This document shows positions 59,531-64,000 of a stretch of DNA of 64,000 nt, piece after piece. The translations under genes were made by a program, and so were the position numbers. A model generated the notes under the pieces. The model did no database searches and was not told the DNA's origin. It was given only the letters and a program-made list of their open reading frames with translations. Every line of letters starts with the position of its first letter. The stretch's first letter is position 1. The stretch comes from Echinarachnius parma (lineage: Eukaryota > Echinodermata > Echinoidea > Clypeasteroida > Echinarachniidae), in the NCBI GenBank assembly GCA_037951105.1, contig JBAMJV010003084.1, forward strand, positions 62,001-126,000, given 5' to 3'.

Positions 59531-60311
59531 TTAAAGGGACTTAGACCCCGTTTACAGTGCAGGGCCGGGCCGAGCCGCGGCTCGGCCCTGCCTAAATTGC
59601 GGTACTCGGCCCCCCAATGTTGTGCGTTTACAGTGGCGGTCTCGGCCCGGCCGCCCTTTCAATATCTTGTCGTAGTGGCGCTCTGCATGTAAACAAACCA
59701 TTATTTTGGGGGCGCACCGGGGTCACAGAACAAAGGCGCGTTATTTGCAATGAATTGTTTTCCAATTTGGTACCGCATTTGGCCCTGCGTGCGTTTACAG
59801 TGAGAAAAAGCGAGGCCGAGCCGCGGCTCGGCCGCGGCCGAGACTACCTCCAGAGCGGGGCCAAATGCGCGGCCACTTTTGGCCCCGCATTTGGCCTTTT
59901 GAGCGTCCGGCCCGGCCTTTTTTTTCACTGTAAACGGGGTCTTAGTAACATTGTCCAAATCCTCAAAATCCAATTGGAAAACTAGCAGTTCTCTCATACC
60001 TTGTTTTGTTCGTATTGACAAAAAAAACATGGGACAGGTTTCGTTTTTTCAAATTTCCCTTTCGTTACAAAGATATGAACGATTGAAGTTTTCAGATAAT
60101 AAAATATCCGTTGGAGTTTTGAAACCGTGGAAAAAGTGAGTGCTGTGAGTTAGTGAATATCACTTTGCATCTTTGCTCATTACTCGGCCATATAACGTCC
60201 ATTTGACTTGAAATTTTCACAAAATAGCCTGTGGACATAATAGATAACCACAATATTATACATTATATCAACCAATCATCACTTTTTGCACAGTCATGCC
60301 AACAAAGTTAC
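59531..60311. mobile_element. MITE family T1, copy i, carrying a nested element
   Basis: TTAAAGGGACTTA at 59531-59543 is interrupted, then resumes at 59942 with TTAGTAACATTGTCC; T1 blocks follow to AACAAAGTTAC. The right terminus is lost. Confidence 0.85.
59544..59941. mobile_element. nested MITE with TTA target duplication (PIF/Harbinger-like)
   Basis: Ends GACCCCGTTTACAGTG and CACTGTAAACGGGGTC, flanked by TTA on both sides. GC-rich; both halves contain GAGCCGCGGCTCGGCC. A TTA duplication and such ends are usual for PIF/Harbinger relatives. It must be younger than the T1 copy it split. Confidence 0.85.
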
Positions 60312-60521
60312 CGCAGGACCAGTTCTAGTTCTATCAAGGAGTTATTACAAGAAATTTACATGGATATCTAGAAAATAATGATTGGATATAACGGTTGAAT
60401 GAGTTTCCTCACCTCACCTCATGTTTGGACATATTTAGGCAGCGGCAGAGTACAACTTTGATTGGTCAAATATTGCCCAACATAACAGTAACCAACGTAT
60501 TTATTACCCAACAAACAAATA

Positions 60522-60933
60522 TAGGTTTTCCCGCTCAATTTTGCACTTTTTTTCAATTGAATTCATTTAGGGTCATTCGAATTCGCGCGTTGCCGCGTAA
60601 TCGTTGGTATCGGTCTTCCAAATTCCGAATAAGTGCATGCGAATTCATGCATACGCACACGCTTTCGTGAATAGACACAGAAGTTCATTTATGGTATGGG
60701 CATTCGAATTCGCGAATGTGCAGCCAACTGTCAACGGCCTTTCGCGAATTCGAATGACCATTGATGAAAAGGTATGCACTTTGTGCAAATTCACTTGCTC
60801 CTACGTGATTTTGAACGACTATTTACGAATTCGAATGCTGCTTTGGTATAACGGCGATCGCAAATCGCGCGAATTCGTTTGCTCCTATTATCAATTCGAT
60901 TGACACAATCGCGAAATTGAGCAGGAAAACCTA
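60522..60933. mobile_element. MITE family T4, copy 3
   Basis: GGTTTTCCCGCTCAATTTTG to AAATTGAGCAGGAAAACC, TA flanks. Same orientation as 34705-35108 and very similar to it. Confidence 0.85.
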
Positions 60934-61027
60934 TACCAAACGTAAATTTACTACTTTTTTTTTCCACAGTGTAGTGACACCACCGGGCAGCTTTCTTCCA
61001 TCTTTCTCTGCATTTCGTATCTCAGCT

Positions 61028-61425
61028 TTAAAGGGACAGACCCTCTTTTGCAAGCCAAATTTCAAAAGTTGCGAGGTTATTGTCTTATATGAAAGAAAAT
61101 GTCATTAAATAGCATGCCTGAAAAAAAATTAGGGCTTGAAATCTCTTTTTCGTGGAGTTATAGACCTAAAAGTAAAAACCGTCGTCCAACATTTAATTGT
61201 GGATTATACGTGTATTCACCCGGTGAGAAAGTTCGCACACGGATTCCACATCACTATGCGTGACCCCTACGTGACCCGCGCACATGATAACAACGGCATA
61301 AGCGAATACTAAACAAAATAACCAAACCTCGCTTAAACTGACTATCATGTAATTATATATTCTTCATTTTTGAGATCTTTTTCCGTGACATACCTTTACA
61401 AATTAATGTCGGCTTCGCAATAGCT
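61028..61425. mobile_element. MITE family T3, partial copy
   Basis: TTTAAAGGGACAGACCCTC, then TTTCAAAAGTTGCGAGGTT and CTCTTTTTCGTGGAGTTATA as in 4875-5510. The right terminus is missing. Confidence 0.7.
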
Positions 61426-61439
61426 GAATTCGGAACAAC

Positions 61440-61670
61440 ATCAACAAAGCTCAGTTCTACGAAAATCAGGACATCAAACTTCACATGTCCTGTCACGACG
61501 AAATCTTTAACGAACTCTGCCAGCTTGGCTTTCTTGTTACTAGCCCGGTTACTAGCTTTCTCACACCTGAAGAAGATGCAGAGGTGACTGGGGGCATTGT
61601 CTTGACCCTAGATTGGTCAAGTATACAAACAAAAGTTAATCTCTGTGGGTGCATAGTCGCACAATAAAGG
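61440..61670 (+). other. unidentified 60-codon open frame
   Basis: From the ATG at 61485 it reads MSCHDEIFNELCQLGFLVTS, then a Pro-Glu-Glu-Asp stretch and a Cys pair near the end; the stop is followed by AATAAAGG, a possible poly(A) signal. The frame is open upstream of the ATG. I do not recognise it; it may be the last exon of a gene, part of an old element, or chance. Confidence 0.25.
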
Positions 61671-62039
61671 TTTGGGATATATAGTGATGTACTTAACTCT
61701 ATGTGCTATATACTGCATATAAACTGCACTGTATTAAAGGTATACACATCGTATTACAAGCGTTCTACATGTATATTATGCTTACACCAAAGTTATATTA
61801 GCCTACTTGCAAATATATTTTATAATGTATGAAATGCTAAATATACCAGACACACATGTATAAAATTATCAAAATATTTCACTGCACACCGCTGCTGTGA
61901 CAGTCCTCATAACTTGTTCGACTGCATAATGTAATTCTCATAAGCAAAGTGTAATTAGTGAAACGGTGTTTAATTTGTGTGAACAAAAATAAAGGGGCAC
62001 AATAATGCAGTGAGGCTCATTGCCAACTTTCTACAGCTT

Positions 62040-62065
62040 ACCCCCCCCCCCCCCCCCCCCCCCGT
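62040..62065. repeat. long C run
   Basis: About 23 C followed by GTAAAGGGG; another C-rich run at 62189-62203. Confidence 0.9.
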
Positions 62066-62317
62066 AAAGGGGTACTAGCTATGGGTACACCATACCCCGC
62101 CATATGGGGTACGCTAAGCCTAAGCTAAATTTAAGGGCAATACAAGTTGGAACACGTGATTAAAATGCCCAGCACCACCCCCTCGGCCTCCCCCCCCCCC
62201 CCCTTGCAATGCTAGCTGTGCCAGTGTACTATTTACAAATATTATAGAAATCAAAATTAATTGTTTTTGCAGCCGAAGTCCATCCGTTTCGACTTTTGGT
62301 AAACAGAGCTACTGTAA

Positions 62318-62415
62318 TAGGCTAGGCGACCCGGCCGCCGCCGGCCTAGCTGCGCTGGGGCGCTGCGCTAGCTGGGTCGAGGAACTCGGCGGACAGCAAT
62401 TTCGTAGCCGATCGA
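62318..62415. other. GC-rich, CpG-rich patch
   Basis: CGACCCGGCCGCCGCCGGCC and nearby CpGs stand out in AT-rich surroundings. It could be a promoter of the receptor gene downstream, or element sequence. Confidence 0.3.
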
Positions 62416-62447
62416 TCGAGTCCATATGGTGGCCCTGAAGGGACATC

Positions 62448-62725
62448 GTGAATCGTGAATTTGGATTCACGATTCACGATGAGATTTGCAAATTCGCATA
62501 TTTTATTGTGAATTTTGTTTCACGATTTGCAAAATCGTATATTTTATTGTGAACTTTGTTGCAATATTCACAATCAAATTTGCAAAATCGCACATTTTAT
62601 CGTGAACTTTGTTGCAATATTCACGATCACATTTGCAAAATCGCACATTTTATCGTGAACTTTGTTCCAATATTCACGATAATATTTGCAAAATCGCACA
62701 CTTTATCGTCAACTTTATCGTGAAT
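62448..62725. repeat. tandem repeat with TATCGTGAACTTTGTT units
   Basis: Starts with the palindrome GAATCGTGAATTTGGATTCACGATTC, then about four units of 60-65 bases (TTTGCAAAATCGCACATTTT, ATCGTGAACTTTGTTGCAAT). Confidence 0.8.
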
Positions 62726-63094
62726 TTTTTCTGATCATCTGGGTGGTACCAAAAGCTAAACATCGAAGTCTTGAAGATGCGAGACTTTCCCACCATGATT
62801 TCTGTGAAAGTGGTAAGTTTTTACTTGAAACTATGAACTATTTGTATTTAATCTCAGACAAGATAGGTACTATGTACCCGGTTTGTAATTAATAGTAGAT
62901 ATTGATCTATTTAACATCTATAAAATGGGACTCTTAGACCCTGGATGCACTATGCACTGTCCCATACCTTAATTTCCATGTTGGAAGTTTGTAATTTTGT
63001 GGGGGTGCAAATGGAACTCTTAATCCTTCAGTTCAGGGTTGCTTTCAGCCAGGCCCAGCTAGCTAGGAATGTGTCACTGTGTGTGTGGAGGAGA

Positions 63095-63119
63095 GGGGGG
63101 GGGGGGGGGGGGGGGGGGG
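63095..63119. repeat. long G run
   Basis: About 24 G after GGAGGAGA. Confidence 0.9.
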
Positions 63120-63174
63120 TGGCACCCCTGGCCTATGGGGCAATATACCATAAGTGATTCTATGAAACTTTCAC

Positions 63175-63270
63175 TCCTTATATATTCAGAATACACTTAT
63201 AAGATTAAGTCAATCATATACATGGCAATATCAATATAACTTTTATAAGTGTATTCTGAATATATAAGGA
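63175..63270. repeat. 27-base perfect inverted repeat
   Basis: TCCTTATATATTCAGAATAC (63175 onward, arm to 63201) is repeated as its complement at 63244-63270; 42-base loop. A hairpin or a small element. Confidence 0.75.
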
Positions 63271-63391
63271 TTTGACATGTTTGAATTAAAGTATACCTAT
63301 ACAATGCATCATCATATTTATGTCGTGATTCTAAACATATCGTCGTGACTTTTAATGTACCTATACTGGACTATATGTCGTTCTTTTTCAG

Positions 63392-63589
63392 ATGTACCTG
63401 TTCGCTGTGGAGCATTGCCGCCATCGCCGTCAACCGCTACGTGTGGATCTGCCATTGGCAGAGTTACAACAAGTTCTTCAACCGGACAACCATTCCCTTA
63501 ATGATTGTGTCTCTAGACTATGGATCATCTCCTCTCTGATCGACCTGCCAAATATTTTGGGGTGGGGAGTGCACTCCTTTGATTGGAAG
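63392..63589 (+). CDS. moody/Tre1-like class A GPCR, one exon (frame disturbed, gene continues outside)
   Basis: Acceptor TTTTTCAG, donor GTAGGT. The first frame reads CTCSLWSIAAIAVNRYVWIC, HWQSYNKFFNRTTIPLMIV: the end of TM3, an N-R-Y motif in place of D-R-Y, loop 2 and the start of TM4. The rest, LWIISSLIDLPNILGWGVHS and FDWK, is TM4 and the outer loop but in a frame one base off, so one base appears to be missing near 63505. L-W-x-IAAIA-NRY, ICH and DLPN-x-LGWG-x-H-x-FD are typical of the moody/Tre1/melatonin-receptor-like group of rhodopsin-family receptors. The ligand is unknown. No other exon was found upstream in the window. It may be a pseudogene, or the base may be a sequence error. 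Confidence 0.75.
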
Positions 63590-63714
63590 GTAGGTACATG
63601 GTTAACTTGTAACAAATTAACTTACAAATCTTGGTCACGTCTATTCTTGAAAGACATTTATTTGTTTTTAAGCTACCAAACGATGACATCTTAGCCACAT
63701 TACAATCGGCCAAT

Positions 63715-63785
63715 AAATCAGTAACTGTATCACTCAGCCAGTCAATCATCCAGTCAATCAATCAATCGATCGATCGATCAATACA
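63715..63785. repeat. CAGTCAATCAATCGATCGAT simple repeat
   Basis: AATC/GATC tetranucleotide units. Confidence 0.85.
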
Positions 63786-64000
63786 TAAATTGTTTATAAA
63801 ATTAAAATTAAAATTGTTTAAAAAAAGTTATTATGCAAATATTTGAGATATTGTGAGAAATATTAGGACAAGTTTGGAATCTTTCCAAGCTAAAGCCTAA
63901 AAACTAGATGGATCTTCGACTTATCATGGGTACGCCACTGCATATAACTGCCACTAAACTAGTGAGAAATAATAAAAACTATATAATTATGGATTTGTAA

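Overview
This is animal nuclear DNA. The genes have small exons with GT-AG introns, the families are metazoan (calcium-binding EGF, LDL-receptor class A and ShKT modules; SLC10 bile-acid-type transporters; a rhodopsin-like receptor), and most of the remaining sequence is transposon debris, microsatellites and very long G or C runs. A marine invertebrate, perhaps a deuterostome such as an echinoderm, hemichordate or lancelet, would fit, but the sequence does not prove a phylum.

Three host genes and one gene fragment can be supported. (1) Minus strand, 16993 down to 1621 and on past the left edge: a secreted modular protein. It has a signal-peptide exon and a 37-base micro-exon, then alternating short cysteine modules and calcium-binding EGF modules (three of each), two LDLa modules, a ShKT module and one further candidate exon. 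Every internal junction from the micro-exon on is phase 1, and several junctions rebuild conserved residues. (2) Minus strand, 44046 to 29223: a complete four-exon SLC10-type transporter of about 414 residues (copy A). (3) Minus strand, 54197 to 50290: a tandem SLC10 paralogue (copy B) with the same intron positions and phases; its exon 2 carries a one-base length change and a partial upstream duplicate. (4) Plus strand, 63392-63589: one exon of a moody/Tre1-like class A receptor covering the end of TM3 to the second outer loop, with an internal frame change.

Layout: 1-1.1 kb, cluster of inverted-repeat elements; 1.6-17 kb, modular secreted gene with repeats in its introns; 17-29 kb, gene-poor repeats; 29-44 kb, SLC10 copy A, whose introns hold a LINE reverse-transcriptase fragment, many MITEs, a GATA array and a second LINE fragment; 44-50 kb, repeats including two back-to-back MITEs that form a large palindrome; 50-54 kb, SLC10 copy B; 54-63 kb, repeats, SINEs and nested MITEs; 63.4 kb, receptor exon.

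Two themes stand out. First, in three host genes an exon or part of an exon has been duplicated locally and the extra copies have decayed: the LDLa donor half, an EGF exon, and SLC10 exon 2 in both paralogues. Second, several non-autonomous DNA-transposon families end in TTAA plus AGGG, and there is a separate set of elements whose ends read CAG-N-GGCGTAG and whose interiors hold long G or C homopolymers. No intact transposase, LTR element, CRISPR or prokaryotic feature was seen.
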